43,223 nucleotides of DNA from an uncultured Oscillospiraceae bacterium (GTDB lineage Bacteria; Bacillota_A; Clostridia; Oscillospirales; Acutalibacteraceae), in assembly GCA_910587995.1 (NCBI GenBank), contig CAJUNS010000022.1, forward strand, positions 1-43,223. The letters are read 5' to 3'. The notes below the pieces were generated by a model. It was not told the origin of the DNA. It did not search any database and worked only from the letters and a program-made list of their open reading frames with translations. The position numbers were made by a program, and so were the translations under genes. Each line of letters starts with the position of its first letter. Position 1 is the stretch's first letter. Of this stretch, positions 24,070 to 31,034 are shown piece after piece.

Positions 24070-24747
24070 ATGCGCATTCTCATTGTGGAGGACGAAAAGC
24101 GTCTGGCCCAGACCCTGGGCGGCCTGCTGGCCCGGGCGGGCTATGCCTATGACCTGGCCTATGACGGGGACCAGGGCCTGGACTGCGCCCTCTCGGGCAT
24201 CTACGACGGTGTGGTGCTGGATGTGATGCTGCCTGGGAAAAACGGCTTCCAGGTGGTGGAGGCCCTGCGCCGGGCCGGAAGGAAAACCCCTGTGCTGCTG
24301 CTTACCGCCCGGGCGGAGACCGGGGACAAGGTGCAGGGCCTGGACAGCGGGGCGGATTACTACCTGACCAAGCCCTTTGACAGCCGGGAGCTGCTGGCCT
24401 GCCTGCGGGCGGTCCTGCGCCGCCAGGAGCCCTTGGCCCCGGAGGTTCTGGCCTTTGGGGGGCTGACGCTGAACCTTTCCGCCTGCACCCTGGGCTGGGG
24501 AGAAAAGTGGGTGAAGCTCAGCGCCCGGGAGCTGGAAGTGATGCGCCTGCTTATGGCAAACCCAGGCCATGTGGTGCCCAAGGAGACTTTGCTGCTTAAG
24601 GTGTGGGGCTACGACTCCGGCGCGGAGGACAACCATGTGGAGGTGTATGTGTCCTTTTTGCGCAAGAAGCTCCACCACATTGGCAGCCGGGCGGCAATTT
24701 CCTCAGCCCGGCGGCTGGGATATTTTTTGGAGGTAAAGGATGATTAA
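24070..24747 (+). CDS. OmpR-family response regulator
   Basis: A 225-residue two-component regulator. Receiver domain: acidic pair in IVEDEKR, phospho-acceptor Asp51 in VVLDVMLPG, Thr in LLLTAR and Lys101 in LTKPF. A C-terminal winged helix follows (VKLSARELEVMRLL ... NHVEVYVSFLRKKL). ATG 24070 is chosen over the upstream in-frame codon at 24034 because homology starts at MRILIVEDE. It overlaps the histidine kinase gene by 8 nt. Targets unknown; the neighbouring ECF locus is a possible partner by position only. Confidence 0.93.
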   Translation: MRILIVEDEKRLAQTLGGLLARAGYAYDLAYDGDQGLDCALSGIYDGVVLDVMLPGKNGFQVVEALRRAGRKTPVLLLTARAETGDKVQGLDSGADYYLTKPFDSRELLACLRAVLRRQEPLAPEVLAFGGLTLNLSACTLGWGEKWVKLSARELEVMRLLMANPGHVVPKETLLLKVWGYDSGAEDNHVEVYVSFLRKKLHHIGSRAAISSARRLGYFLEVKDD

Positions 24748-26020
24748 AAAACTCCGCCGCAAATTTGTGCTGGCGGCTATGGGGGCCTCGCTGCTGGTGC
24801 TGCTGGCGGTGTTCGCGGTGCTGCTGCTGGCCACCCGGCAGGGCATGCGGGACCAGTCCGCCCGCCAGATTGAGCTGGCCCTGAACGAGGCCTCGCCCCC
24901 GGCCGCCCCCGGCGAACCGGAGAAGGCCCCGCCCCCAGGAGGAGGCTTTTTGGCGGAGCTGCTGGGCGCGGCGGAAGCTCCGCCCCACCGGGGCGGCTGC
25001 TTTGTGGTGCTGGTCACCCAAGAGGGCGGCGCTCTGGTCCAGCGGGATCCCTTTTTCCTGCAAAACGAGCTGGACAGCGGGGAGATTGCCCAGCTGGCCC
25101 TGGAAGCGGTTCGCCGGGGCCAGCCCCAGGGGGAGCTGCCCCAGCACCAGCTGCGGTATGGGCTGCGGGAGGACCGTCAAGGGACCTGGGTGGCTTTTGC
25201 GGACTATTCTTTTCAATCGGCGGCCCTGGTGGAGCTGGCCAAAAACGCCCTGCTGGTGGGCGCGGCGGCGCTGCTGGCGCTGTTTTTGGCCAGCCTGCCT
25301 TTGGCCCGCTGGGCAGTAGGCCCGGTAGAGCGGGCCTGGAACCAGCAAAAGCAGTTTGTGGCCGATGCCTCCCACGAGCTGAAAACGCCCCTGACGGTGA
25401 TTCTCTCCAACGCGGACATGCTGCTGGACCAGCCGGAGGGAGAGTCCCGGCGGTGGGCGGAGAACATTCAGGCGGAGGGCCTGCGGATGAAGGAGCTCAC
25501 CGAGGCCCTATTGGCCCTGGCCCGCACCGACCGGCCCCAGGCCCAGCTCCGGCGGGAGCGGGTGGACCTGAGCTATTTGACAGCGGACTGCGCGCTGGCG
25601 TTTGAGGCGGCGGCTTATGAGGCGGGCCACACCCTGGACCAGCAGATGGAAGAGGGCCTGGCCGTTCAAGGGGACCCGGCGGAGCTGGCCCGGCTGGTGG
25701 AAATTCTGCTGGACAACGCCCTGCGGTACTCCGCCCCAAAGGGCCGGGTGGAGGTGGAGCTGCACCGCACCGGCCGCAAGGTCCGGCTGAAGGTGGAGAA
25801 CCCGGGAGAGCCCATTCCGGCGGAGGACTTGACCCGGGTGTTCCAGCGCTTTTACCGGGCGGACCCCTCCCGAAGCCAGGAGGGCTATGGGCTGGGGCTG
25901 TCCATTGCCAAGGGCGTGGCCGAGGCCCACCGGGGCCGCGTCTGGGCGGAATCAGGGGACGGGAAGAACCGCTTTTTCGTGGAGCTCCCCTTGAGCGGCG
26001 GGCACAGCAAGCCCACGTAG
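24740..26020 (+). CDS. Sensor histidine kinase
   Basis: A 426-residue membrane kinase. Two membrane helices (about 12-32 and 165-187) flank a Pro/Gly-rich sensor loop of about 130 residues. HisKA has His212 in ADASHELKTPLTVILSNADM; the ATPase domain has N-box LLDNALRYSAPKG, a region with RVFQRFYRADPSRSQ, and G-box GYGLGLSIAKGVAEAH. It phosphorylates the response regulator encoded just upstream (8-nt overlap). The sensor loop is not a recognised domain. Confidence 0.93.
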   Translation: MIKKLRRKFVLAAMGASLLVLLAVFAVLLLATRQGMRDQSARQIELALNEASPPAAPGEPEKAPPPGGGFLAELLGAAEAPPHRGGCFVVLVTQEGGALVQRDPFFLQNELDSGEIAQLALEAVRRGQPQGELPQHQLRYGLREDRQGTWVAFADYSFQSAALVELAKNALLVGAAALLALFLASLPLARWAVGPVERAWNQQKQFVADASHELKTPLTVILSNADMLLDQPEGESRRWAENIQAEGLRMKELTEALLALARTDRPQAQLRRERVDLSYLTADCALAFEAAAYEAGHTLDQQMEEGLAVQGDPAELARLVEILLDNALRYSAPKGRVEVELHRTGRKVRLKVENPGEPIPAEDLTRVFQRFYRADPSRSQEGYGLGLSIAKGVAEAHRGRVWAESGDGKNRFFVELPLSGGHSKPT

Positions 26021-26045
26021 AGGCCGGCCGCTGCGCAGCATAAAA

Positions 26046-26088
26046 AAACATGCTTGGAACCCGGCGCAGCCAGGTCCCAAGCGTGTTT
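26046..26088 (+). terminator. Hairpin after the two-component operon
   Basis: AAACATGCTTGG (26046-26057) pairs with CCAAGCGTGTTT (26077-26088), one G-T pair. Only three T end the stem, so termination would be partial. It could also belong to the larE leader. Confidence 0.45.
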
Positions 26089-26167
26089 GCAAAATAACCA
26101 CAGAACAGCGCGGGCCATATGGATAAGTGGAAATAAAGAGCTTCATCACAAAAACAGGAGATGCTTT

Positions 26168-26917
26168 ATGGAACTAAAAGATTTTTTTCTTCAACATCCC
26201 AAAGCCGCCCTGGCCTTTTCCGGCGGTGTGGATTCCGCCTACCTGCTGTGGGCGGGGCGGCACTATGGCGCGGAGATTGTGCCCTACTATGGAAAAACGT
26301 CCTTTCAGCCCCGCTTTGAGTATGAGGACGCCCAGCGGCTGTGCCGGGAGCTGGGGGTCGGGCTGCGGACGGTGCCGGTGGACATTTTGGCCATTCCCCT
26401 GGTGGCGGCCAATGGGCCGCGGCGCTGCTATTACTGCAAGCGGGCGCTGTTTTCCGCCATACAGGCCCAGGCTCGGGAGGATGGCCTGTCTCTGCTGCTG
26501 GACGGCACCAACGCCTCGGACGATGGGGCGGACCGGCCGGGCATGCGGGCCTTGAAAGAGCTGGAGGTCCGGTCTCCCCTGCGGGAATGCGGCTTGGTCA
26601 AGGAGGAGATCCGCAGCGCCTCCCGGGAGGCGGGGCTCTTCACCTGGGACAAGCCCGCCTATGCCTGTCTGGCCACCCGCATCCCCACCGGGCGCGGGCT
26701 GGTTTCTCAAGAGCTGGCCTTGGTGGAGCGGGCCGAGGACTTTTTAGCCGGACTGGGCCTGCGGGACTTCCGGGTGCGGCTGTTCGCGGAAGGAGCCCGG
26801 CTGCAGGTGCGGGAGGAACAGACCGAGCTGGTTCTTCAGCGCCGGCGGGAGATTTTGGAGGTCCTGGGCCGGGGCTTTGCCGCCGTGCTGCTGGATTTGG
26901 AGCCCCGAAGGCCCTAA
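26168..26917 (+). CDS. larE: ATP-dependent sacrificial sulfur transferase LarE
   Basis: A 249-residue PP-loop enzyme. The ATP-binding PP-loop is AFSGGVDSAYLL (about residues 16-27), followed by CYYCKRALF (Cys87, Cys90). Cys167 in KPAYACLATRIPTG aligns with the family position that donates its own sulfur atom. LarE thiolates the pyridinium precursor of the nickel-pincer nucleotide used by lactate racemase and related LarA-type enzymes. No larA, larB or larC is in this window, so its partners lie elsewhere or it serves another route. AGGAG lies 7 nt before ATG 26168. Confidence 0.9.
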   Translation: MELKDFFLQHPKAALAFSGGVDSAYLLWAGRHYGAEIVPYYGKTSFQPRFEYEDAQRLCRELGVGLRTVPVDILAIPLVAANGPRRCYYCKRALFSAIQAQAREDGLSLLLDGTNASDDGADRPGMRALKELEVRSPLRECGLVKEEIRSASREAGLFTWDKPAYACLATRIPTGRGLVSQELALVERAEDFLAGLGLRDFRVRLFAEGARLQVREEQTELVLQRRREILEVLGRGFAAVLLDLEPRRP

Positions 26918-26949
26918 AACGGGGTCCTCCCGGCTGGCGGGAGGGGAGA

Positions 26950-27570
26950 TTACAGGGTTTTCTGAAGCTCTCCCCAGCCGCCCAGGTCCCGGCCGTCCAG
27001 GGTGACATAGCGCTGTTCGCCGGAGGTGATGATAGGCGCGGCCTGGTGCAGGCGCTCCAAGAAGGGGACGTTTTTGCTGGTCAGACTTTCTTCCAGGGCT
27101 ACGTTGACCACTTGGCAGAGAAAGAGGCTGCTGCACTCCGGGGGGGCCTCGCTGTTCGGCTGGGTCTGGCTCAGAGTTTCCTCCCGGAGGACTTTCAGCT
27201 CTACGCTCACCGGGCTTTCGGCAATGGTGGGCACAGGCAGGGACTGGCCTTGCTCCACAGTGGGCAGGCGCTTCATTTTGTCCGGATGCTCCCGCCCGGA
27301 GGTATGACCATAGTAGTCGGCCAGGGGGAGCAGAGCCTCGCTGACCAGATTGGCGGAGAACACTCCGTTTTTGCGTATCAGGTCCTTGGTGGTTTTTTCT
27401 TCGCCAATGCAGGCCATTACGCCCAGGCAGCCTTCCCCTTCGCCCAGCCAGCACCAGCCAAACCAGGTAAACAGTCCAAAATGCGGGGTTCCGTCCGCCT
27501 CATAGGCGCCATAGAGATAGAGGGCCTGGGGGCAGAAATCATTGCTCAGCTCCCCTTTTACTTTTGCCAT
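26950..27570 (-). CDS. Flavin reductase-like FMN-binding protein (flavoredoxin type)
   Basis: A 206-residue split-barrel flavoprotein. HFGLFTWFGWCWLGEGEGCLG and the stretch with EKTTKDLIRKNGVFSANLVS fit the flavin reductase/flavoredoxin family, which binds FMN and passes electrons. AAAGGAG lies 7 nt before ATG 27568-27570. Its start lies inside the end of the MarR gene (32-nt overlap), so both are on one transcript and probably coupled. The role may be detoxification or redox transfer under MarR control; this is inference. Confidence 0.82.
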   Translation of the reverse strand: MAKVKGELSNDFCPQALYLYGAYEADGTPHFGLFTWFGWCWLGEGEGCLGVMACIGEEKTTKDLIRKNGVFSANLVSEALLPLADYYGHTSGREHPDKMKRLPTVEQGQSLPVPTIAESPVSVELKVLREETLSQTQPNSEAPPECSSLFLCQVVNVALEESLTSKNVPFLERLHQAAPIITSGEQRYVTLDGRDLGGWGELQKTL

Positions 27571-28039
27571 TTTCGTGCTCCTTTCTGTTTCTGCTTTTTT
27601 TCAGTTCTTGCTCACAGCACTCCAAATTGGCCAGAATCCGGTCCAGCAGCCCGTCCAAAAGGTTGGCGTCCGCCTGGGTAAGGCCCCGGTAAAACAGTTG
27701 GTTCATAGCCTCGGAGACCTCCTGGTACTTTTCTTCCAGCCCGCGGGCCAGGCCTGTCAGGCCCACCAGCACTTGGCGGCGGTCCTGGGGGCTCTCCTGG
27801 CGGGTGACGAGCCCGGCGGCTTCCATGCGGGCCAGCATAACGGTCAGGGTGTTTTTCGCCAAGCCGGTTTTGCGGACCAAGGCGGCGATGGGAACATTAT
27901 CTTCCTGCCAGAGCACATAGAGGATGCGCCCCTGGGGGCCGTTGAACTCTTCCACGCCGCAGTCTTCCAACAGACGCTGGAAAACGCGGCCTTGTACCTG
28001 CTTAATTTGGGTGATGAGAAACCCGGTTCTGGTTTCCAT
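27539..28039 (-). CDS. MarR family transcriptional regulator
   Basis: A 166-residue winged-helix repressor: LYVLWQEDNVPIAALVRKTG (helix-turn-helix), then LTVMLARMEAAGLVTRQESP and QDRRQVLVGLT (wing, DRR motif). The C-terminus is lysine/arginine-rich (KKSRNRKEHENGKSKR). AGGAGG sits 8 nt before ATG 28037-28039; upstream frame into repeat copy 4 is not coding. It heads an operon with the flavin reductase-like gene. An imperfect palindrome inside its own promoter spacer suggests autoregulation. Confidence 0.92.
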   Translation of the reverse strand: METRTGFLITQIKQVQGRVFQRLLEDCGVEEFNGPQGRILYVLWQEDNVPIAALVRKTGLAKNTLTVMLARMEAAGLVTRQESPQDRRQVLVGLTGLARGLEEKYQEVSEAMNQLFYRGLTQADANLLDGLLDRILANLECCEQELKKSRNRKEHENGKSKRGAEQ

Positions 28040-28058
28040 GATGAGTGCCTCCTGAAAT

Positions 28059-28087
28059 ATTGTACTATATAGAACTAATTTTGTCAA
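28059..28087 (-). promoter_or_regulatory. marR operon promoter
   Basis: Minus strand TTGACA (28082-28087), a 17-nt spacer and TACAAT (28059-28064), 20 nt before the start codon. Confidence 0.75.
28062..28075. promoter_or_regulatory. Candidate MarR operator
   Basis: GTACTATATAGAAC is an almost perfect 14-bp palindrome (one mismatched pair) covering the -10 and spacer of the marR promoter. Confidence 0.5.
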
Positions 28088-28102
28088 GGGCAGAATAGCC
28101 GC

Positions 28103-28192
28103 GGGAAGTGTCCCAACCACAGAGAGAATCACCTGTGTTCCCTCGCCCGTAGGGCGGGGGAACACGAAAAGCTCTCCGAAACGGACACTCCC
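28103..28192 (+). repeat. Dispersed hairpin repeat, copy 4 of 5
   Basis: A 90-bp copy: GGGAAGTGTCC at the left (one extra A), GGACACTCCC at the right. The central hairpin has GTGTTCCCTCGCCC against GGGCGGGGGAACAC (one T-G wobble), loop GTA. It lies between divergent marR and the S24 repressor. Confidence 0.92.
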
Positions 28193-28477
28193 AGTGCCGC
28201 AAAATGGGGTAGTGTAACTAAACTTTATGCGATTTGGGAGAAGTTGTCAAGTGGGAACCAGGGAGACGCTGGACCCACGCCGGGCTCTCTCCAGCCACCG
28301 AAAGGGCGGCTTGAGCCGGATGAGCCAGGGGCCGCCGGAAGGCGCACCGGACCATGGGGAAGAAGCCAGCTTCAAACCGGGCGCAAAGGGACCGCCTTCC
28401 ACCCTGCCGAGGTGTTTCATTTCGTCCTCTGTTCGCTTTTTTACCAGCAAGGCTTGCTGCCCGGTTCCCCTCTTCGG
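28193..28477. other. Noncoding stretch upstream of the S24 repressor
   Basis: 285 bp with no supported gene. Around 28360-28415 it contains AAACCGGGCGCAAAG followed by CCTTCCACC, a diverged relative of repeat B at 13.4-13.6 kb. Overlapping ORFs here have no ribosome binding sites or homology. Confidence 0.55.
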
Positions 28478-28507
28478 TTGACAATCCGCCTATATGTGGG
28501 GTATACT
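28478..28507 (+). promoter_or_regulatory. Promoter of the XRE-S24 repressor gene
   Basis: TTGACA (28478-28483), an 18-nt spacer and TATACT (28502-28507), 21 nt before ATG 28529. Confidence 0.75.
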
Positions 28508-28513
28508 ATAGGC
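28488..28513. promoter_or_regulatory. Candidate operator of the S24 repressor
   Basis: GCCTATA (28488-28494) and TATAGGC (28507-28513) are perfect 7-bp inverted arms around a 12-nt centre. They overlap the spacer and -10, the usual place for autorepression. Confidence 0.6.
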
Positions 28514-28528
28514 AAAGGAGGGGTTCCC

Positions 28529-29272
28529 ATGAGTTTTCCGGAGACCTTAAAGGAGGCCCGCGTTGCCGCCGGGCACACCCAGCGCTTTATGGCCGAGCAG
28601 CTGGGCATTGACACCACCACCTATTCCGGATATGAGACCGGCCGCCGCCAGCCCGACGTGGACCGGCTGCGCCAGCTGGCCGGACTTCTGCGCATCAGCG
28701 GCGACCAGCTTTTGGAGGTCAGCCAGAACAACGGCGTGACCATGCGGGAGATGCGGCAGCTCCGCAAGTACCGGACTCTGGACGTCCACGGCCAGGACCT
28801 GGTGGACACGGTGCTGGACAAGGAATATGCCCGCATGACCCAGATGGACCTGCGGGAGCACGAGAGCCGGGGGCCGGTCACGTACATCAACTGCTACGAC
28901 CTGGCCGTGAGCGCGGGCCTGGGCGAGCCCTGGGTGGACAGCGCCTACAAGACCAAGCTGGAGGTCCCCGGGGAGCTGGTGCCGGAGCGGGCGCACTTCT
29001 GCGTGCGGGTCAACGGCAGCAGCATGCTGCCCGCCTACCGGGACGGGGACATTGTGTTCGTGGAGCGGGTGGAGGATTTTGTGAACGAAGGGGAGATCGG
29101 CATTTTCTTTTTGAATGGCGACGGGTACATGAAGCGGCTGGGCCGGGGGGCCCTGCTGTCGCTGAACCCGGAGTACGAGCCCATCCCGCTGCACGATTAC
29201 GACAATCTGCGGTGCCAGGGACGGGTTTTGGGCAAGCTGGAAATGAAAACGCGGAGCTCCGGCATTGGCTGA
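28529..29272 (+). CDS. XRE-S24 repressor (LexA/CI-like, self-cleaving type)
   Basis: A 247-residue regulator. An N-terminal XRE helix-turn-helix (LKEARVAAGHTQRFMAEQLG, TYSGYETGRRQPD) is joined by a linker to a C-terminal S24 peptidase fold. The probable nucleophile is Ser165 in VRVNGSSMLPAYRDGDIV and the general base Lys202 in DGYMKRLGR. SAG at 128-130 is a plausible Ala-Gly self-cleavage site. This is the architecture of phage CI-type and HdiR-like repressors induced by DNA damage. No phage genes surround it, so it may be a domesticated regulator. AAAGGAGG precedes ATG 28529; its promoter holds an inverted repeat. The gene ends in a terminator. Confidence 0.9.
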   Translation: MSFPETLKEARVAAGHTQRFMAEQLGIDTTTYSGYETGRRQPDVDRLRQLAGLLRISGDQLLEVSQNNGVTMREMRQLRKYRTLDVHGQDLVDTVLDKEYARMTQMDLREHESRGPVTYINCYDLAVSAGLGEPWVDSAYKTKLEVPGELVPERAHFCVRVNGSSMLPAYRDGDIVFVERVEDFVNEGEIGIFFLNGDGYMKRLGRGALLSLNPEYEPIPLHDYDNLRCQGRVLGKLEMKTRSSGIG

Positions 29273-29293
29273 CGCCAGGCCGGGGCTCTTTTT
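29254..29293 (+). terminator. Intrinsic terminator of the S24 repressor gene
   Basis: GAGCTCCGGC (29254-29263) pairs with GCCGGGGCTC (29279-29288), followed by TTTTT. The stem overlaps the last codons and the stop. Confidence 0.75.
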
Positions 29294-29359
29294 GTCTGCC
29301 TTTCACCCGGCGTTTCGCGCAGCTTGCCGCGCTCCTAAGTCCCCTTGCCCCATCCCCCC

Positions 29360-29388
29360 TTGCGCCGCCCCGCCGGCCGCGCTATACT
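29360..29388 (+). promoter_or_regulatory. Promoter of the LytTR locus
   Basis: TTGCGC (29360-29365), a 17-nt spacer and TATACT (29383-29388). Confidence 0.6.
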
Positions 29389-29396
29389 GATAGCGC
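29379..29396. promoter_or_regulatory. Inverted repeat over the LytTR -10 box
   Basis: GCGCTAT, ACTG, ATAGCGC: perfect 7-bp arms centred on the -10. It is either an operator or a cruciform-prone start site; spacing does not match the usual LytTR direct repeats. Confidence 0.5.
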
Positions 29397-29441
29397 AGCC
29401 AAATCCTTGCGGCCGCGCAAAACAGCAAAGGAGTGTCTCCC

Positions 29442-29882
29442 ATGAAAATCACCCTGGAAGAAGACCCGACCCTTTCGGAGGCGGAGGTCCTTGTCCGCTG
29501 CCCGCCCGGAGACCCCGCCGCGGGGCGGATCCTCTCCGCCCTGTCCGCCGCCGTTCCAGAGGCCCTTGCCGGCTGGCGGGACGGCCAGGCCTATCCGCTG
29601 AACGCCCAGGACCTGCTTTACGCCGAGGCGGTGGACGGCCGGACCTTCCTCTACACCGCCGGCGAGGTGTTCGAGACCCCCCTGCGCCTGTACGAGCTGG
29701 AAAAGCTGCTGGCAGGCCGGGGGTTCCTGCGGGCCTCCAAGTCGGCGGTGGTCAATTTCAACGCGGTGCGGTCCCTGCGCCCCGACCTGGGCGGGCGGCT
29801 GCGGCTCACCATGCGGGGCGGCGAGCAGATCTACGCCTCCCGGCAGTACGCGCCGGACATCAAGAAAAAGCTGGGTATATAG
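29442..29882 (+). CDS. LytTR DNA-binding regulator
   Basis: A 146-residue protein with a short N-terminal region and a C-terminal LytTR domain (DLLYAEAVDGRTFLYTAGEV, LLAGRGFLRASKSAVVNFNA, VRSLRPDLGGRLRLTMRGGE). It has no receiver domain, so it is not a classic two-component regulator. With the DUF3021 membrane genes directly downstream it forms a LytTR regulatory-system type module, in which a membrane protein controls the DNA-binding partner. AAAGGAG sits 8 nt before ATG 29442. Confidence 0.9.
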   Translation: MKITLEEDPTLSEAEVLVRCPPGDPAAGRILSALSAAVPEALAGWRDGQAYPLNAQDLLYAEAVDGRTFLYTAGEVFETPLRLYELEKLLAGRGFLRASKSAVVNFNAVRSLRPDLGGRLRLTMRGGEQIYASRQYAPDIKKKLGI

Positions 29883-29900
29883 CGTTCGAGAGGAAAAAAT

Positions 29901-30077
29901 ATGGAAAAATTCATTCAATTTGTGGACGGACTGAAAACCCGGGGCTGCCTAAAATTTACCGGGGCCCTGTGCGCCTATTCCCTCATCGATTCCCTTTGCG
30001 GGGGAGAGCGCATCCGCTACATCCTGATCTGGCAGATGCTGGTCCTCTGCGGCTGCATCCCCACGCGCCGGCGCTGA
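29901..30077 (+). pseudogene. Truncated DUF3021-family gene (58 codons)
   Basis: ATG 29901 after AGGAAAAAAT opens a 58-residue product whose first ~53 residues match the intact gene downstream: GLKTRGCLKFTGALC against ELKTWGCLSFTGALC, and LIWQMLVLCGCI against LVWQMLALCGCI. After GGCTGCATC the match stops; a TGA follows at 30075-30077. In another frame the next bases read APALKKRLVI then stop, which may be the remnant of a C-terminus. This suggests an internal deletion with frame change. The product keeps only one or two of about four membrane helices. Confidence 0.75.
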
Positions 30078-30105
30078 AAAAGCGCCTAGTCATATAGGAG
30101 GAAAA

Positions 30106-30558
30106 ATGATGAAAAAGTTTTTACACATGATCGGCGAACTAAAGACCTGGGGCTGCCTGAGCTTTACCGGTGCCCTGTGCATCTATTCGTTTATCGACTT
30201 TCTAACAGGCGGCGAGTACATCCGCCACACCCTGGTCTGGCAGATGCTGGCCCTGTGCGGCTGCATCAGCCTATTGCAGTACATTTTCTTTTCCGGCCAG
30301 GTGCTCAAGCGGCCCAGCTATTTCCTGCGCCTGGCCGTCTTCTGCGGCCTCACCCTGGCGCTTTGCTGCGGCTTTGCCTGGGCGTTCCGCTGGTTCCCCC
30401 TGGAAAACGCCGGAGCCTGGGCCAGCTTTGCGGTCATCTTCTTCCTGGCGTTCCTGGTTTTCACCCTGGGGTTTGAAATTTATTTTCGGGCTGTGGGAAA
30501 AAAGTACGACGCGCTGCTGGGCCGCTGGCGGGCCGGGGAAAAGGACCGGGAAAAGTAG
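30106..30558 (+). CDS. DUF3021 family membrane protein
   Basis: A 150-residue protein with four membrane segments (FTGALCIYSFIDFL, LVWQMLALCGCISLLQYIFF, LRLAVFCGLTLALCCGFAWA, WASFAVIFFLAFLVFTLGFE) and a basic C-terminal tail. DUF3021 genes usually follow LytTR regulators in Firmicutes. By analogy with LytTR regulatory systems it may hold the regulator inactive at the membrane; that is inference. AGGAGG precedes two ATGs; 30109 has the better 7-nt spacing, 30106 is also possible. Tandem paralogue of the broken gene before it. Confidence 0.85.
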   Translation: MMKKFLHMIGELKTWGCLSFTGALCIYSFIDFLTGGEYIRHTLVWQMLALCGCISLLQYIFFSGQVLKRPSYFLRLAVFCGLTLALCCGFAWAFRWFPLENAGAWASFAVIFFLAFLVFTLGFEIYFRAVGKKYDALLGRWRAGEKDREK

Positions 30559-30646
30559 CCCTGCGGACGGCCCCGCCGCCGGCTTTCCCTGGTTTTTTCC
30601 AAAAAATGAACAAAAAGTAACAATCCAAAAATCCCGGCCAAAGGGG

Positions 30647-30675
30647 TTGACAAGCCCCGGGGTTCGAGCTATAAT
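30647..30675 (+). promoter_or_regulatory. Consensus promoter of rpsU
   Basis: TTGACA (30647-30652), a 17-nt spacer and TATAAT (30670-30675): perfect sigma-A consensus with a ~60-nt leader before rpsU. Confidence 0.88.
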
Positions 30676-30742
30676 AGCTATGTTGTATTGGTATATTTAC
30701 GACGCACACCCCTGCCTTTTCGGCGGATGGGAGGGATATTGG

Positions 30743-30919
30743 ATGGCTGAGATTCGGCTCAAGGAAAATGAGTCCTTGGATAGTGCCCTGCGGCGTTTTA
30801 AGAAGCAATGCGCCCGCGCCGGCGTTATCCAGGAGGTCCGCAAGCGGGAGGCTTATGAAAAGCCCTCAGTGAAGCGCAAAAAGAAATCAGAAGCGGCCCG
30901 CAAGCGCAAGTATAAGTAA
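30743..30919 (+). CDS. rpsU: 30S ribosomal protein S21
   Basis: A 58-residue basic protein, full length for S21. AEIRLKENESLDSALRRFKK and the lysine/arginine-rich tail (KRKKKSEAARKRKYK) are diagnostic. It binds the small subunit near the anti-Shine-Dalgarno helix and helps initiation. The frame is open upstream, but ATG 30743 follows GGAGGG and starts the conserved sequence. It is monocistronic: perfect promoter before, hairpin terminator after. Confidence 0.96.
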   Translation: MAEIRLKENESLDSALRRFKKQCARAGVIQEVRKREAYEKPSVKRKKKSEAARKRKYK

Positions 30920-30982
30920 GAGCATGCCGGAGGGAAGGTTTTTCCCGCCGCGCCTGTTCTTATGAGGCTGCAAACCTGAAGG

Positions 30983-31008
30983 AAAGCGGGCGGCGAGCCC
31001 GCTTTTTT
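30983..31008 (+). terminator. rpsU terminator
   Basis: AAAGCGGGC (30983-30991), a 5-nt loop, GCCCGCTTT (30997-31005) and a run of six T ending at 31008. Confidence 0.88.
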
Positions 31009-31034
31009 GTTCCCGGCTGGAGTGTTTACAGATT

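Noticed and set aside
26046..26167. Possible riboswitch before larE
   Set aside because: Only a simple hairpin is visible; no features of the NiCo or other known metal riboswitches were recognised.
28227..28484. Short ORFs on both strands upstream of the S24 repressor
   Set aside because: No start signals, no homology, repeat-derived content.
29345..30097. 250-codon plus-strand ORF across the LytTR gene and the DUF3021 remnant
   Set aside because: Arginine/proline-rich shadow frame of the LytTR gene. Only its last residues, after 30060, might be a remnant of the broken DUF3021 gene.
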